This document shows positions 15,758-25,558 of a stretch of 64,000 nt of DNA, in pieces. The stretch is from assembly GCF_001278055.1 (NCBI RefSeq), contig NZ_CP010802.1, positions 2,333,504 to 2,397,503 of the forward strand, read 5' to 3'. Origin of the DNA: Desulfuromonas soudanensis (GTDB lineage: Bacteria; Desulfobacterota; Desulfuromonadia; Desulfuromonadales; WTL). Made by a program: the position numbers and the translations under genes. The notes below the pieces were generated by a model. That model saw only the letters and a program-made list of their open reading frames with translations, was not told the DNA's origin and searched no databases. The first letter of the stretch is position 1; each line of letters begins with the position of its first letter.

Positions 15758-16719
15758 CAGCCGCAATCAAGATACTGACGATATTCGATAATACGTGCCG
15801 CACCGAGCAATTGCCGCGCCTGCCGGACATCCTCGCCGATGGCCTCCACAAGGGCATGGGGGGAGGGGAAACGCTTTTCATCCCGCAGGCGGCCGACGAA
15901 ATAGAGACGCAGGGTTTCGCCGTACACATCCCCGGCAAAATCGAGGATGTGAACTTCGAGAGAGAGGCGCTCGGCACAGAAGGTCGGATTGTAGCCGATG
16001 TTGACCACCCCGTCCAGAACCGATTCCCCCCGCTTGACCTTTACGGCATAGACGCCGGGGCGCGGAAGGAGTTCCTTGTCGGTATCGAGATTGGCCGTGG
16101 GAAATCCGAGGCCGCTCCCCCGGTGGGCGCCGTGAATGACCCTCCCCTCGAGGGTAAAGTGCCGCCCGAGAAGGGGAACGACGCCGACGACGTCTCCGGC
16201 GGCGAGAAGCTGACGGATCCGGGTCGAGCTGTAAGTCTCCCCCTCATGGGCGACGGGAGAAAGAACATGAACGGCAAAACCGTACTCCTCACCCTTGCTG
16301 CGGAGAAAGTCGACGTCCCCCTCCCGGCCGCGGCCGAAGGCGTAATCGTAGCCGACGATCAGATGGCGGACGCCGATGCGGCCGACGAGAATCTCTTCGA
16401 CGAAGCGACTCGCCGAAATCGATGAGGTTTCGACGGTGAAGGGGAGACTGATCAGGACGTCGATGCAGGAGGCCTCGATCAGGCGCTCCTTTTCGGCATA
16501 GGTGTTGATCAGCCGGGGAGCCCGCTCGGGAGAGAGGACTTTGAGGGGATGGGGGACGAAGGTGAAAACCACTGAGGTCCCTTGGGATTCCCGGGCCAGG
16601 GCTACCACCCGGCGAAAAATCTCCCGGTGCCCCAGGTGCACCCCGTCAAAATTGCCGATGGTCACCACGGCCCCCGGGAAAGGGGCCGTGATTTCCTGTA
16701 AGTCTCTTATAATTCTCAT
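15757..16719 (-). CDS. ribF: Bifunctional riboflavin kinase / FAD synthetase
   Basis: RibF phosphorylates riboflavin to FMN and adenylylates FMN to FAD. The 320-residue protein has an N-terminal nucleotidyltransferase domain (TIGNFDGVHLGHRE, about residues 21-34; the YSSTRIRQLL motif near 160) and a C-terminal flavokinase domain (GSGLGFPTANL near 201, with the later conserved acidic motif LEVHILDF). Length is normal. It lies 66 bp downstream of rnr. Confidence 0.97.
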   Translation of the reverse strand: MRIIRDLQEITAPFPGAVVTIGNFDGVHLGHREIFRRVVALARESQGTSVVFTFVPHPLKVLSPERAPRLINTYAEKERLIEASCIDVLISLPFTVETSSISASRFVEEILVGRIGVRHLIVGYDYAFGRGREGDVDFLRSKGEEYGFAVHVLSPVAHEGETYSSTRIRQLLAAGDVVGVVPLLGRHFTLEGRVIHGAHRGSGLGFPTANLDTDKELLPRPGVYAVKVKRGESVLDGVVNIGYNPTFCAERLSLEVHILDFAGDVYGETLRLYFVGRLRDEKRFPSPHALVEAIGEDVRQARQLLGAARIIEYRQYLDCG

Positions 16720-16785
16720 GGCGCAGCAAATGTCCGACGGGTCACTTGATTTCTTCCTTCCAACTTATGGCTGCTGAACAGAAGA

Positions 16786-19020
16786 TCAGGTTTTTTTCCG
16801 TCTGCGCCGCGACCCGCTTCGACCCTTCTTCTGCCCCTCCTTTACCTTATCCTTCGGTTTTTCTTTCGGTTTGTCCTTCGGCCTCTGCCGGGGGCGGGGA
16901 ACGAGACCGGTGACAGTGAAGTCGATCTCGCGACGTTCGAGATCGACCTTGGCGACGGTGACGCGCACTCCGTCGCCGACCTGGAAGATCTTCCGGGTAT
17001 TTTCTCCGATCAGGCGCTGGCGATCCTCTTCGAAATGATAGAAATCGTCGGAAAGGCTGGAGATGTGAACCAGACCCTCAACGAAGATATCCTTGATTTC
17101 GACGAAGATGCCGAAGGCCTGAACGCCGGAGACGAAGCCGTCGAATTCCTGACCGACGGTTTCCTCCATGAACTGGCATTTTTTCAGGGCAATGATGTCG
17201 CGCTCCGCGTCCATGGCCCGCCGCTCCCGGTGGGAGGTATGTTCCCCCATTTCCGGCAGGACCTGCTTCAGATGACTGATGCGCCCCGGCGCCAGGGAAC
17301 CCTTAAGGGAGAGTTCCCTCAGGGCGCGATGCACCAACAGATCAGGGTAGCGACGGATGGGCGAGGTGAAATGACAATAGCAGTCGGCGGCCAGGCCGAA
17401 ATGCCCGATGTTGTCCGGGGAATAGCGGGCCTGCTTCATGCTCTTGAGGAGGGTCTGGTTGATCATCCGCTCCTCGGGTTGCCCGGCAACTTCGGCAAGA
17501 AGCGTCTGCAGGCGCTTGGCCTCGACGACTCCGTCGAGAACCAGGCCGTAGTTGAAGTGGGCGATGAACTCCTGAAAGGCCTGCATCTTCCCGAGATCGG
17601 GAGGCTCATGAATCCGGTAGAGAATAGGCACGTCATTGGCCGTAAGATAAGCAGCCACCGCCTCATTGGCGGCCAGCATGCACTCCTCGATGAGGCGGTG
17701 GGCGACGTTGCGCTCGGAACGGATGATGTTTTCCGGACGCCCCTGCAGGTCGAGAACGACCTCGGCCTCCGGCAGATCGAAATCGAGGCTCCCCCGGCGG
17801 CGTCTCATGGCGGTCAGGCGGCCCGCCAGCTCCTCCATGAGCCGCAGGTGCCCGAGAAGGCCCTGGAAATGAGCGCCCTCCCCTTCCCCCGTCGCCAGCA
17901 TGTCCCGCACCTCCGTATAGGTCAGCCGGGCATGGCTGCGGATGACCGAAGGATAAAAGCGGCTCTCCACCTGTTTTCCCTGCTCGTCGAAAACCATCTC
18001 GGCGGTCATCGTCAGACGGTCGACGCCGGGGTTGAGGGAACAGATGCCGTTACTCAAGGCCTCGGGAAGCATGGGAATGCACTGGCCGGGAAAATAGACG
18101 CTGGTCCCCCGCTCGTAGGCTTCAACGTCGATAAGGCTCGATTCGGCCACATAGTGGCCGACGTCGGCGATGGAAACCCAAAGACGGATTCCACCCCCCT
18201 CTTCCTGGCGCACCGCCACGGCATCGTCAAAATCCCTGGCGGTTTCGCCATCGATGGTGACAATCGGCAAGGTCCTCAGATCGACGCGGTTACCCATCTC
18301 TTCAGCGCCGACTTCGCGCGGAACAGCCTCGGCGGCCGCAAGTACTTCCGGGGGAAACTTGTGCGGCAAACCATTTTTATGGACGATGGCAAGAATTTCC
18401 ACGGCCGGATCATCGGCTTCGCCCAGCACTTCGATAATCGTCCCCTCGGGGCCGCGGGTCTTGCTCGGATAGTTGTCGATGCGGGCGACGACCACCTGCC
18501 CCGGCCGGGCCTCCCCTTCGGCGCCGGGGGGGATGAAGAGGTCCTGGGCGATGCGCGGGTCGGCGGCGACGACGAAGCCGATGCGGCGTCCGACCTCGTA
18601 GCGCCCGACCATCGTCTGGTGCGCCCGTTCCAGAACGCGGATGATGCGCCCCTCGGGCTTGCCGCCGCGGCCGCCGCGCTCGACCCGGGCAATCACCCGG
18701 TCGCCGTCCATGACTTCGCGCAGATACCGGGCGGGGACGAAGACATCCGCCCCCTCGCCGGGGCGGGGAGAAACAAACCCGTAGCCGTCCCGGTGGGCCC
18801 GAAGGACCCCGACGACCAGACTCACCTGGCTGGGGATGGAGTAACGCTCCCCCTTGAGGCTGACCAGGGCCCCTTGGCGGACCAGATCGTCGAGAAAGCG
18901 GATGGCCAGCTTTTGCTCGGCGGGGGACAGGGAGAGTTCGGCGAAAATCTCCGTGGACGTCAGGGGCTGTCGGGCGTGGCTTTGAAGAATTCGGAGCAGG
19001 TCAGGTGCGGATATTGGCAT
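16786..19020 (-). CDS. rnr: Ribonuclease R
   Basis: RNase R is a processive 3'-5' exoribonuclease that degrades structured RNA. The 744-residue product starts MPISAPDLLRIL with a winged-helix domain, two cold-shock domains (about 80-230), and the RNB catalytic domain with the Asp cluster in DGETARDFDDAV. An S1 domain (about 635-715) and a Lys/Arg-rich tail follow. The ATG at 19020 has GGGAG upstream. A start 240 bases earlier would add sequence without family similarity. It is driven by a promoter at about 19.3 kb and followed by ribF. Confidence 0.95.
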   Translation of the reverse strand: MPISAPDLLRILQSHARQPLTSTEIFAELSLSPAEQKLAIRFLDDLVRQGALVSLKGERYSIPSQVSLVVGVLRAHRDGYGFVSPRPGEGADVFVPARYLREVMDGDRVIARVERGGRGGKPEGRIIRVLERAHQTMVGRYEVGRRIGFVVAADPRIAQDLFIPPGAEGEARPGQVVVARIDNYPSKTRGPEGTIIEVLGEADDPAVEILAIVHKNGLPHKFPPEVLAAAEAVPREVGAEEMGNRVDLRTLPIVTIDGETARDFDDAVAVRQEEGGGIRLWVSIADVGHYVAESSLIDVEAYERGTSVYFPGQCIPMLPEALSNGICSLNPGVDRLTMTAEMVFDEQGKQVESRFYPSVIRSHARLTYTEVRDMLATGEGEGAHFQGLLGHLRLMEELAGRLTAMRRRRGSLDFDLPEAEVVLDLQGRPENIIRSERNVAHRLIEECMLAANEAVAAYLTANDVPILYRIHEPPDLGKMQAFQEFIAHFNYGLVLDGVVEAKRLQTLLAEVAGQPEERMINQTLLKSMKQARYSPDNIGHFGLAADCYCHFTSPIRRYPDLLVHRALRELSLKGSLAPGRISHLKQVLPEMGEHTSHRERRAMDAERDIIALKKCQFMEETVGQEFDGFVSGVQAFGIFVEIKDIFVEGLVHISSLSDDFYHFEEDRQRLIGENTRKIFQVGDGVRVTVAKVDLERREIDFTVTGLVPRPRQRPKDKPKEKPKDKVKEGQKKGRSGSRRRRKKT

Positions 19021-19135
19021 GACTGGACGTTCTCCCGGGGAAACAGGCGATGGCAAAAAACGAACGACGGGGAAAAAGAACCCCCGAAGGCGAAGCTGAA
19101 GAAGGTGCGAGAAAAAAGGGGATGGAGTGTACTTG

Positions 19136-19240
19136 ATATGTCGGAAATATGGATTCGTAGAAGGGAGCCGGTGTGCTGGCGGAATCAGCGACCTTGTCGA
19201 GGTTGTAGTGGACTCCGAGAAACGGAACGAACCTGGCCAT
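19136..19240 (-). pseudogene. Remnant 5' end of a DUF1015-family gene
   Basis: An ATG at 19240 with GGAGAGGGG upstream starts a frame beginning MARFVPFLGVHYNLDKVAD and then APFYESI. This follows the N-terminal pattern I recall for DUF1015 proteins (MA.I.PF.GV.YN..KV.D......APPYD.I) without gaps for about 33 codons. After that the similarity stops, and the frame runs on as unrelated sequence into rnr. The normal gene is around 400 codons, so this is a decayed stub left between the rnr promoter and rnr. The family call is from memory of the motif. Confidence 0.45.
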
Positions 19241-19281
19241 AACGGTGGTCCCCTCTCCAATCTGCTGGCAGCAAGGGGATA

Positions 19282-19310
19282 ACTATACGTAAATCACTGG
19301 AGGAAATCAA
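19282..19310 (-). promoter_or_regulatory. Sigma-70 promoter upstream of rnr
   Basis: TTGATT (19305-19310) and TATAGT (19282-19287) on the minus strand are spaced by 17 bp. The promoter would transcribe the DUF1015 stub and then rnr, ribF and aroE. The remaining non-coding sequence between rnr and pilY1 (19241-19450) holds only this promoter and the terminator listed next. Confidence 0.6.
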
Positions 19311-19355
19311 TAAAAGGGTTGCGAGGCAGGGAAAAGGGGGATGAGCTATTGTTCC

Positions 19356-19396
19356 ATAAAACGAAAGGCAGCCGTCCTGGCTGCCTTTCGTTTTAT
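19356..19396 (-). terminator. Intrinsic terminator downstream of pilY1
   Basis: A perfect 18-bp inverted repeat with a 5-base loop: a GGCAGCC core with AT-rich outer arms ending in a T-run. It lies 55 bp after the pilY1 stop and separates the minor-pilin operon from the rnr promoter. Confidence 0.9.
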
Positions 19397-19450
19397 GACC
19401 CTTGCGCGTTTTTTCCTGAGCCCATCGACATCAGGGCTTTTACGACGCGG

Positions 19451-22400
19451 CTAAAAATTGGGTTCAGCGATTCGCCATGATCGTAAGCCGCTGCGGATAT
19501 TGAACGCCGGCTTGAAGCCAAAGTCGATGACGTTTCCCGTCCCCTGCTGGACATAACCGGTCGCTTCGCCTCCGGACTGTGATCCGACATGGATACCGAC
19601 ACTGGATGTCGTACCGGAACCGAGGTCGGTCTTGTCGACGACTTTTTCCTGGGTTTCGCCGTCAACCGTGACCGTATCCGTAGCACCGGTATAAACATTT
19701 TTGGTGACTTCAACACTCACACCATCGACAATTTCGGTTACGGTCGTTTGAGTTACTTTTTTGAAAACCGATTGTTTATAAGCCGTCCCAGTTTCGTAAT
19801 AGAGAGCATACAGATAGCTGTTCCCACCGAAGCTGCAAACATCGCCTTCAGGGGTAAAGGTTGTAAAGAGCGAGACCCCCCCGATCACCGCCGGTTTGGT
19901 CAGAGACCGTTCGGCGCTTGTCGAAGACGGCAACGTTCGTTGCCAACCATCTTTTGTCCAGGCAGTGCGCTTGAGAAGATCGAAGTTTCCCCAGACCGTG
20001 TAAGTTCCCGGGGCACCGGTGAGGACCGTGCCGTTATCCAGCACCGAATAAGGATCGGCGTTGAAGAGATTAGCCGGCGCGAGCGTCAGGGCGCTCAAGG
20101 TATTGTGGTAATAGTCGTCATTAAAGATATAATCCTTGGGTGGAATCGCCAGGGGTTGATCTAATTGGTGCTCCTTGTTAAAGAAGGGATCCTTGATGCC
20201 ATAGAGGTACTCGGTTTCGGTGCTGCTTTTGTCTCCGCCGAGGCCAAGGTTGAAATAGCGTCCCGTTCCGAAATAGATCCAGGTATTCAGGAATTGATCG
20301 AGACTCAGGGCCGGCGCCGCCGTGATCGGTCGCGGGGAATTAAACAGACGAACCAGTCTCCAGGAGGTGGGATCGGAATTGTATCTTCCATTGGTGCCCA
20401 ACGCACCATAGGGAGAATTCGGCAAGGTGCCCTCCCAGGGAATGCGTACCTTGTACAGCGTCCCCTTCCAGGAAGGGGTTGCATTGTTGCTTGAATCGTA
20501 GGTCTGGCCGATATAGAAGGCATCGACATTGTAATTGAGCCCCATGTCGATAGAGGCCGGGGACCCCATGAATGCCCTGGTCTCGGCCGTCTGAAAGAGC
20601 CAGTCATTGGTCCCGGATTTATAAGGATTGCCGGTGAGGAGATCAACGACATAAATGCGGCCGTTGGTGGAACTGGTGCCTTCGTAGGTCGCCGGCCCCG
20701 ATCCGAAGGTCGCATACCAGATACCCTTGTCGGTGGTACCGCTGGAGTCCTCCACCCTGAGTACCGCCGGAAAAGATGTGGTGTGGTTCAACCCGGCAAA
20801 GGTTTTCTCCCAGAGAAGCCTGGGATTTCGCGGATCGGTGACATCGATGGCGGCGTAACTGGGACGGAAGTAGCGCGTTTCAGATGTCGACCCGTCGAAG
20901 GCTCCGGTGGCGAAGATGTCCCCTCCGCCGGTGTTCATTCCGGCGATCAAGACGGTACCCCAACCATGAGGGTGGGTCGCATCCTCGGGAAAAATGCGGG
21001 CATCGAACACCTTGGGCTGCAGATCCATGTAGAAAACGTGCGAGTAGTCCGGACGGGCCAGCCACTTGAGATGAGGCAGCAGATTTTGCGGAATATAGGC
21101 CCACAATTCATCGCCGATCTCTTCACTGCTGGAGGCGACGGCAGGCTTAACGTAGCTTTTAGCCGTGGAGTCGTAGCGCCAGGAGGTAAAGGCATGGAGC
21201 ATCCCGTCATTGGCTCCGACATAAACAGTCGTTTCCCGATTCTTGTACTGATTGTAAAACGCCTGGTAGGTCTGATCGCCGTAGATTGCGCCATAGTTAT
21301 CAACCGGAGTCGAAACGGCGACGGGCGTTGAATGAATGATGTCGCCCAGTTTCCAGGTTTGTCCGTAAATCACCCGGTCACGCAGATTGAGGCTGTTATC
21401 GCTGTCGATGAAGGACGAAGTATCGAGGATCGGATCCTTGCCGCGAATATATTCGATCAGGTTCTGCGCACGATCAGCCTCGGTGGCTCCAAGATAGACG
21501 TTGTCCACAGCATTTTGCAGGCCGAGGAAGGGCTGGATGCTGGAGGCTGACACCCCGTTAAAATCCATTCTCTCCGAGGCATCGACTGTCTGATCGTTGT
21601 CCAGATCAAGATAGGTGTAAATCTTTCGGCTGTCGGCCGAGCGGCTTGCCAGGCGCGACCCCGCCTCCCAGACGACGGCGACATCGTCCATGCCTTTAAT
21701 TACAGGGGAATCATTCAGGACATCGGGGTAAGGATGTTCAGAGCTGACATCGAAACGCATCACCTTGGTCACACCGTCGGTATCGACAAAGTAGCGGACA
21801 ACCTTGTCTGTACTGGTGTCAAGAGAATGGTTGGCGTTGGTATCTTCACGGATAAATCCTTTTTCGTCGACCCAGAGGGACTGGAGATATCCGGTCCAGT
21901 AAATATCTTTGCCTCCGATGGTTTGACGTGGCCGATAGTAGGCCTGGACCAGGTTGCCCTGCCCTTCGCCGGAGGTTGCCAGAACCGAAACCGAGGTCCC
22001 CGAAGCCGAACCCTTGATGACCAGATCAAAAACCTTTTCCAGGGCATCCTCGACGCCGCCCCCCGATTCGGCATAGAAAAAACCATCCGGTTGCCCGTCT
22101 CCGCCGAGAGGAACTACGTCCCACTCCTCCTGCAGGTCTGGGAGGTTGTTCCCGTTCACGTCGTTGAAGTTGCCATACTTGGCAGCCAGCCACAGGGGAT
22201 TCATCGGCGCAGGAGGAACGAAGTATTCTTGGTCCGAGGCGCGAAAGGCGATGGTATAGGTACGCACATTCTGGTCGCCTGGCATATCCGGCCGGATATC
22301 TTCGGTCATGGCATAGTGGGCAAGTCCAGCCAGGAGATAACTCGCATTGGCATCCCCCTCAGAAGGGCACATGCCGGTGACCTTGCTCAGATCATTAATG

Positions 22401-23674
22401 AATTTGGTCGCCTTGCAGCTGTTGTCCTGAAGCCCCCCGAGAATATTTCCGACAAATCGATCGGTACCGGTGATCCCCTCGGCATCGCCGACCGCTTTTG
22501 TCCAAGCGCTGGCATCAATAGGGAAGTCCGAAGAGGTGAAAGTGGAGAAGGGACTTCCGGAGATCGACTCGTGATCTCTGCTGGGGTATTCGTCATTCAG
22601 AATAACGATCGAGTTCTTCTGACACCAGGTTGTGATCGGATCTTCCCAGGGTTTATTGCTCGCACAGCCGAAAAAAGGATAACTATCGTCGTTCGTGCCC
22701 GACGGACAGAAGGCGGAGGTCGCTCCGGCGGTCGTCAGCCCTTTGTAGAACCGCAGAGCGTCGAAGTACATTTCACCCAGCGGATCCCACCCTTTTTCCG
22801 TGTAATTATTGATATAGCGAATCATTCCGGAGATGCCGCTGTTTTCCTGGCCATTGGTCTGGGAGAATTCGAAGCTGACATCACCGATGTTGCGACGGAT
22901 AATTCCTCCGGCATCGACTTTCCCATGGCTGTAAGTCATAAGGCCGAAATCTATCCTGTCCGAGTAGCGTTGCAGAAGGCCCTGGGGTTTGTAATTGCCG
23001 GCTGGATACAGGGTACAGTTGTTCTCGAGGGAAACCTCGGAACTGCAGACTTCTACCTGCACGTCATATTGTCCAAGTGCCGTGTTCCCTTTGGTGGCCT
23101 GGAGTTTTATGCCGGTGCTCTTGAATTTAACACTGCCTGAGAAGGGAGTAAAATTTTCGGGGAGGTACCCCGTGTAGTCCAAAGGTTCCTTGGTCCAGGG
23201 TCTCGTGGCGATATTGGCCCGTTCCAGCCGAGTCGAGGCGACGGCATCGTCCCCGCGGCGCCCCCCGGTCAACGCCTTGCGTAAAAAATCGCCGTGGGAC
23301 ATGGTCAGCCAGTTGAGAAAGTTGCCGCTCCAATACCCGGCTGGAGCGTGATGGTTGGTTGTGCTCGCGTTGACCTGATAGGGGAAAAACTTTTTGGCGG
23401 TAGTGTACTTGTAACTTTTTTTCGGATCGAAGTAGCCGTAATAATCGATGGAATCGTTATAGGGTTGCTGATACCCCTCGGTAAATCCCGTCCAGTCGTT
23501 ACTCAGAAGGATCAGGGCACTGGCCTTGACCGATGAGGCCATAACCGGCGGATAGGAGGTATAAGTGCCCATGGTTTGAGCAAAGACCGGGCCGTTGACC
23601 GACAGGACCAGCAAGAAGACAATGAACAGGGTCAGGGTTCCGCCAGGAATCAGTTTTTTAGATGTACTTTTCAT
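19451..23674 (-). CDS. pilY1: PilY1, pilus tip adhesin / assembly factor
   Basis: PilY1 sits at the pilus tip with the minor pilins and acts in priming, adhesion and surface sensing. The 1407-residue protein has a signal peptide (1-33) and an N-terminal half related to VWA-like PilY1 proteins (strand SIVILNDEYPS near 355 in place of a classic MIDAS motif). The C-terminal beta-propeller domain (about 775-1230) includes VYVGANDGMLHAF and YFGTGRYF. Three Asp/Asn-rich EF-hand-like loops lie near 504-519, 611-623 and 689-701 and probably bind calcium. It is last in the fimT-pilWVX-pilY1 operon. Length is somewhat above the usual 1100-1200. Confidence 0.93.
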   Translation of the reverse strand: MKSTSKKLIPGGTLTLFIVFLLVLSVNGPVFAQTMGTYTSYPPVMASSVKASALILLSNDWTGFTEGYQQPYNDSIDYYGYFDPKKSYKYTTAKKFFPYQVNASTTNHHAPAGYWSGNFLNWLTMSHGDFLRKALTGGRRGDDAVASTRLERANIATRPWTKEPLDYTGYLPENFTPFSGSVKFKSTGIKLQATKGNTALGQYDVQVEVCSSEVSLENNCTLYPAGNYKPQGLLQRYSDRIDFGLMTYSHGKVDAGGIIRRNIGDVSFEFSQTNGQENSGISGMIRYINNYTEKGWDPLGEMYFDALRFYKGLTTAGATSAFCPSGTNDDSYPFFGCASNKPWEDPITTWCQKNSIVILNDEYPSRDHESISGSPFSTFTSSDFPIDASAWTKAVGDAEGITGTDRFVGNILGGLQDNSCKATKFINDLSKVTGMCPSEGDANASYLLAGLAHYAMTEDIRPDMPGDQNVRTYTIAFRASDQEYFVPPAPMNPLWLAAKYGNFNDVNGNNLPDLQEEWDVVPLGGDGQPDGFFYAESGGGVEDALEKVFDLVIKGSASGTSVSVLATSGEGQGNLVQAYYRPRQTIGGKDIYWTGYLQSLWVDEKGFIREDTNANHSLDTSTDKVVRYFVDTDGVTKVMRFDVSSEHPYPDVLNDSPVIKGMDDVAVVWEAGSRLASRSADSRKIYTYLDLDNDQTVDASERMDFNGVSASSIQPFLGLQNAVDNVYLGATEADRAQNLIEYIRGKDPILDTSSFIDSDNSLNLRDRVIYGQTWKLGDIIHSTPVAVSTPVDNYGAIYGDQTYQAFYNQYKNRETTVYVGANDGMLHAFTSWRYDSTAKSYVKPAVASSSEEIGDELWAYIPQNLLPHLKWLARPDYSHVFYMDLQPKVFDARIFPEDATHPHGWGTVLIAGMNTGGGDIFATGAFDGSTSETRYFRPSYAAIDVTDPRNPRLLWEKTFAGLNHTTSFPAVLRVEDSSGTTDKGIWYATFGSGPATYEGTSSTNGRIYVVDLLTGNPYKSGTNDWLFQTAETRAFMGSPASIDMGLNYNVDAFYIGQTYDSSNNATPSWKGTLYKVRIPWEGTLPNSPYGALGTNGRYNSDPTSWRLVRLFNSPRPITAAPALSLDQFLNTWIYFGTGRYFNLGLGGDKSSTETEYLYGIKDPFFNKEHQLDQPLAIPPKDYIFNDDYYHNTLSALTLAPANLFNADPYSVLDNGTVLTGAPGTYTVWGNFDLLKRTAWTKDGWQRTLPSSTSAERSLTKPAVIGGVSLFTTFTPEGDVCSFGGNSYLYALYYETGTAYKQSVFKKVTQTTVTEIVDGVSVEVTKNVYTGATDTVTVDGETQEKVVDKTDLGSGTTSSVGIHVGSQSGGEATGYVQQGTGNVIDFGFKPAFNIRSGLRSWRIAEPNF

Positions 23675-23675
23675 T

Positions 23676-24260
23676 TTATAAACCTCCGGATGCCCCGAGA
23701 ATCTTCACATATCGCGTACCGACAACCACCCGGGAGTTCGCCGGTCCATTGCCGTAGGCATCGATCTCATACTTGATGCCGATTCCGCCCACGGAACCGA
23801 CACCGGCGCCGCCGGAACCGCTGCCGAACTCGGCGCCCCCTCCGGCGATCTGCTGGGCGCTGCGGGAAACGATGTCGATATCCACGGACCCTTGGGCCAA
23901 GTTGATTCTGAGATCACTTAACGAAGGGTCATCCGGAACCTTGTAACCCATCGCCTCCTTGTAGAAATCTCCGGCAACTGTGAAACCGCCGTCGATGGGA
24001 TAACTCACCACCCCGGGGTGATCGGGATCCGCGCTGCCGGTGATCACTTCGCCGATCAGTTTGGCGGTTGCGTAGATCCCGCCGTCGGCGTTGTAAAATG
24101 CCATGTCCCGATATTTATCGTTGCTGGCGATCTTGTATTCAAAGACCGAAGTATTCGAGGCAGAAATGCCGAGAAGGGTCAACACCATGAGAATCAACAG
24201 GCTGAGGATGAGAACCGAGCCGGTTTCTTCCTTTTTTATCCTGGCAAACGACTTTTTCAT
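23676..24260 (-). CDS. pilX: PilX-like minor pilin / pilus assembly protein
   Basis: PilX family proteins join the minor-pilin complex that primes pilus assembly and links to PilY1. The product (194 aa from the ATG at 24260) carries a PilX_N-type N-terminus, ETGSVLILSLLILMVLTLLG, with Glu/Thr before the hydrophobic helix but no classic prepilin Phe-Glu5 signature. A disordered Gly-rich segment lies near residue 150. A TTG start 18 bases upstream is possible, but the ATG has AAGGA in the right place. The stop of pilX and the start of pilY1 are one base apart. Confidence 0.85.
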   Translation of the reverse strand: MKKSFARIKKEETGSVLILSLLILMVLTLLGISASNTSVFEYKIASNDKYRDMAFYNADGGIYATAKLIGEVITGSADPDHPGVVSYPIDGGFTVAGDFYKEAMGYKVPDDPSLSDLRINLAQGSVDIDIVSRSAQQIAGGGAEFGSGSGGAGVGSVGGIGIKYEIDAYGNGPANSRVVVGTRYVKILGASGGL

Positions 24261-24299
24261 GCCAATTCCTTTCGACAATACCGAATGATTCTTCTCTCT

Positions 24300-24716
24300 T
24301 CAGATCCCTGCGGGTTTGATATAGGAGAGCCGATAGGTTTGGGGGGGAAAAGGTTCGCCTGCATCGCCTCCCTCCCAGTCCCGATCCCATTCCACGGTCA
24401 CCGTCACGGTCTTGACGTTGGGAATTGGGGTATTATCGACAACCTCCCATCCCAGGGAATATTCCTCGCGGATTTCCCAGGGATGCACACCGGCACCGGC
24501 GACCAGGTCGGCGTGTTCATAGGGGCGCCCGATCAACTCCTCCATCTTGCCGTGAGCCAAGGCTCCCCCTTTGGTCATCCCCATGGAACGAATGTCACTC
24601 CTTCCGGCATTGATCTGCATGGACGCCACCGCCATGAGCCCTATGGAGAGAATCAACATGGACACCAGAACTTCGATGAGGGAAAAACCCTGTTCCCTTC
24701 TCCGCGGACTCTTCAT
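24300..24716 (-). CDS. pilV: PilV-like minor pilin
   Basis: A 138-residue type IV minor pilin. The leader ends REQG before FSLIEVLVSMLILSIGL, so processing by PilD gives Phe1 and Glu5. Family PilV proteins act in the priming complex at the pilus tip. The start overlaps the pilW stop by ATGA, indicating coupled translation. The body has no recognisable extra domain. Confidence 0.9.
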   Translation of the reverse strand: MKSPRRREQGFSLIEVLVSMLILSIGLMAVASMQINAGRSDIRSMGMTKGGALAHGKMEELIGRPYEHADLVAGAGVHPWEIREEYSLGWEVVDNTPIPNVKTVTVTVEWDRDWEGGDAGEPFPPQTYRLSYIKPAGI

Positions 24717-25537
24717 AATCCCAAATTCCTGAATTTGACAATCGTTGACAGGGTGCGGCGGCGGAAGTTGTCATTGAAGGCGAGTCGGCGGTTGGCCACC
24801 ACATAAGTTTCGTTATTGATGAAGCCGGTGTCGGCCGTCTCGTTACGCACCAGAAGCCAAATCTGCACCGCCCGAATCCGATCGAGTTGGACCAACGTGG
24901 GGAGGGCAACTCCGGCGGCGTCATCATCGGCATCGATCACCCCGTCGTCATTGGTGTCCAGGGCGGTATCGAGGACGTTGTCGTTGTCGGTATCCATGGC
25001 CCAGATCAGGTTTCCTCCGGCCGAGGTATCGATGACACGATCAGCGTCCTGATCAAAGGCATAGGCCAGCCCGATGGCATCGACATTCTCGGCGAGGAGC
25101 TGGCGCCCCCCTCCCCCGACAACTCGCCCCAGGTCGGTGCGTCCGTCCGGAGTATCGACGGGAAAATCATAGAGAACGTAACGGATGGTTTCGTTACTAT
25201 CCAGCAGACCATCCTCATTGTCGTCCATCTCAAAGGTGATGGAGCTGTCCCCTGTCGTATCAAGATTGTTGTCGAGATTCCTGAGACCGATATCCGTAAT
25301 GCCGAAATTCCCGCTCTCCGTCGGATCATATCCGGCCATCAGCAGATCCTGGGAGAGCATGTCCAAACCCGCTCGAAGGGTCTGCTGCATGTCCACCACC
25401 TGGGTCTGGACGGTAAATCTTCGCGAATCGGTGATGAAAATCGACACGAGAGCCGTGCCGACGACTGCCGAAATGACCAGGGCCACCAGCAACTCGACCA
25501 GACTAAAGCCTTTTTGCCTTGTACTTGATTTATTCAT
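24713..25537 (-). CDS. pilW: PilW-like minor pilin
   Basis: Minor pilin with leader ending RQKG and mature start FSLVELLVALVISAVVG, part of the pilus-tip priming complex. From the ATG at 25537 it is 274 residues. In-frame ATGs at 25549 and 25555 are possible, but only 25537 has GGAA at a good distance and a normal-length leader. The mid-region is rich in Asp/Asn (DNDNVLDTALDTNDDGVID near residue 190), a calcium-binding style loop also seen in PilY1 of this operon. Confidence 0.88.
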   Translation of the reverse strand: MNKSSTRQKGFSLVELLVALVISAVVGTALVSIFITDSRRFTVQTQVVDMQQTLRAGLDMLSQDLLMAGYDPTESGNFGITDIGLRNLDNNLDTTGDSSITFEMDDNEDGLLDSNETIRYVLYDFPVDTPDGRTDLGRVVGGGGRQLLAENVDAIGLAYAFDQDADRVIDTSAGGNLIWAMDTDNDNVLDTALDTNDDGVIDADDDAAGVALPTLVQLDRIRAVQIWLLVRNETADTGFINNETYVVANRRLAFNDNFRRRTLSTIVKFRNLGL

Positions 25538-25558
25538 GGCGATTTCCATTCCCATTTA

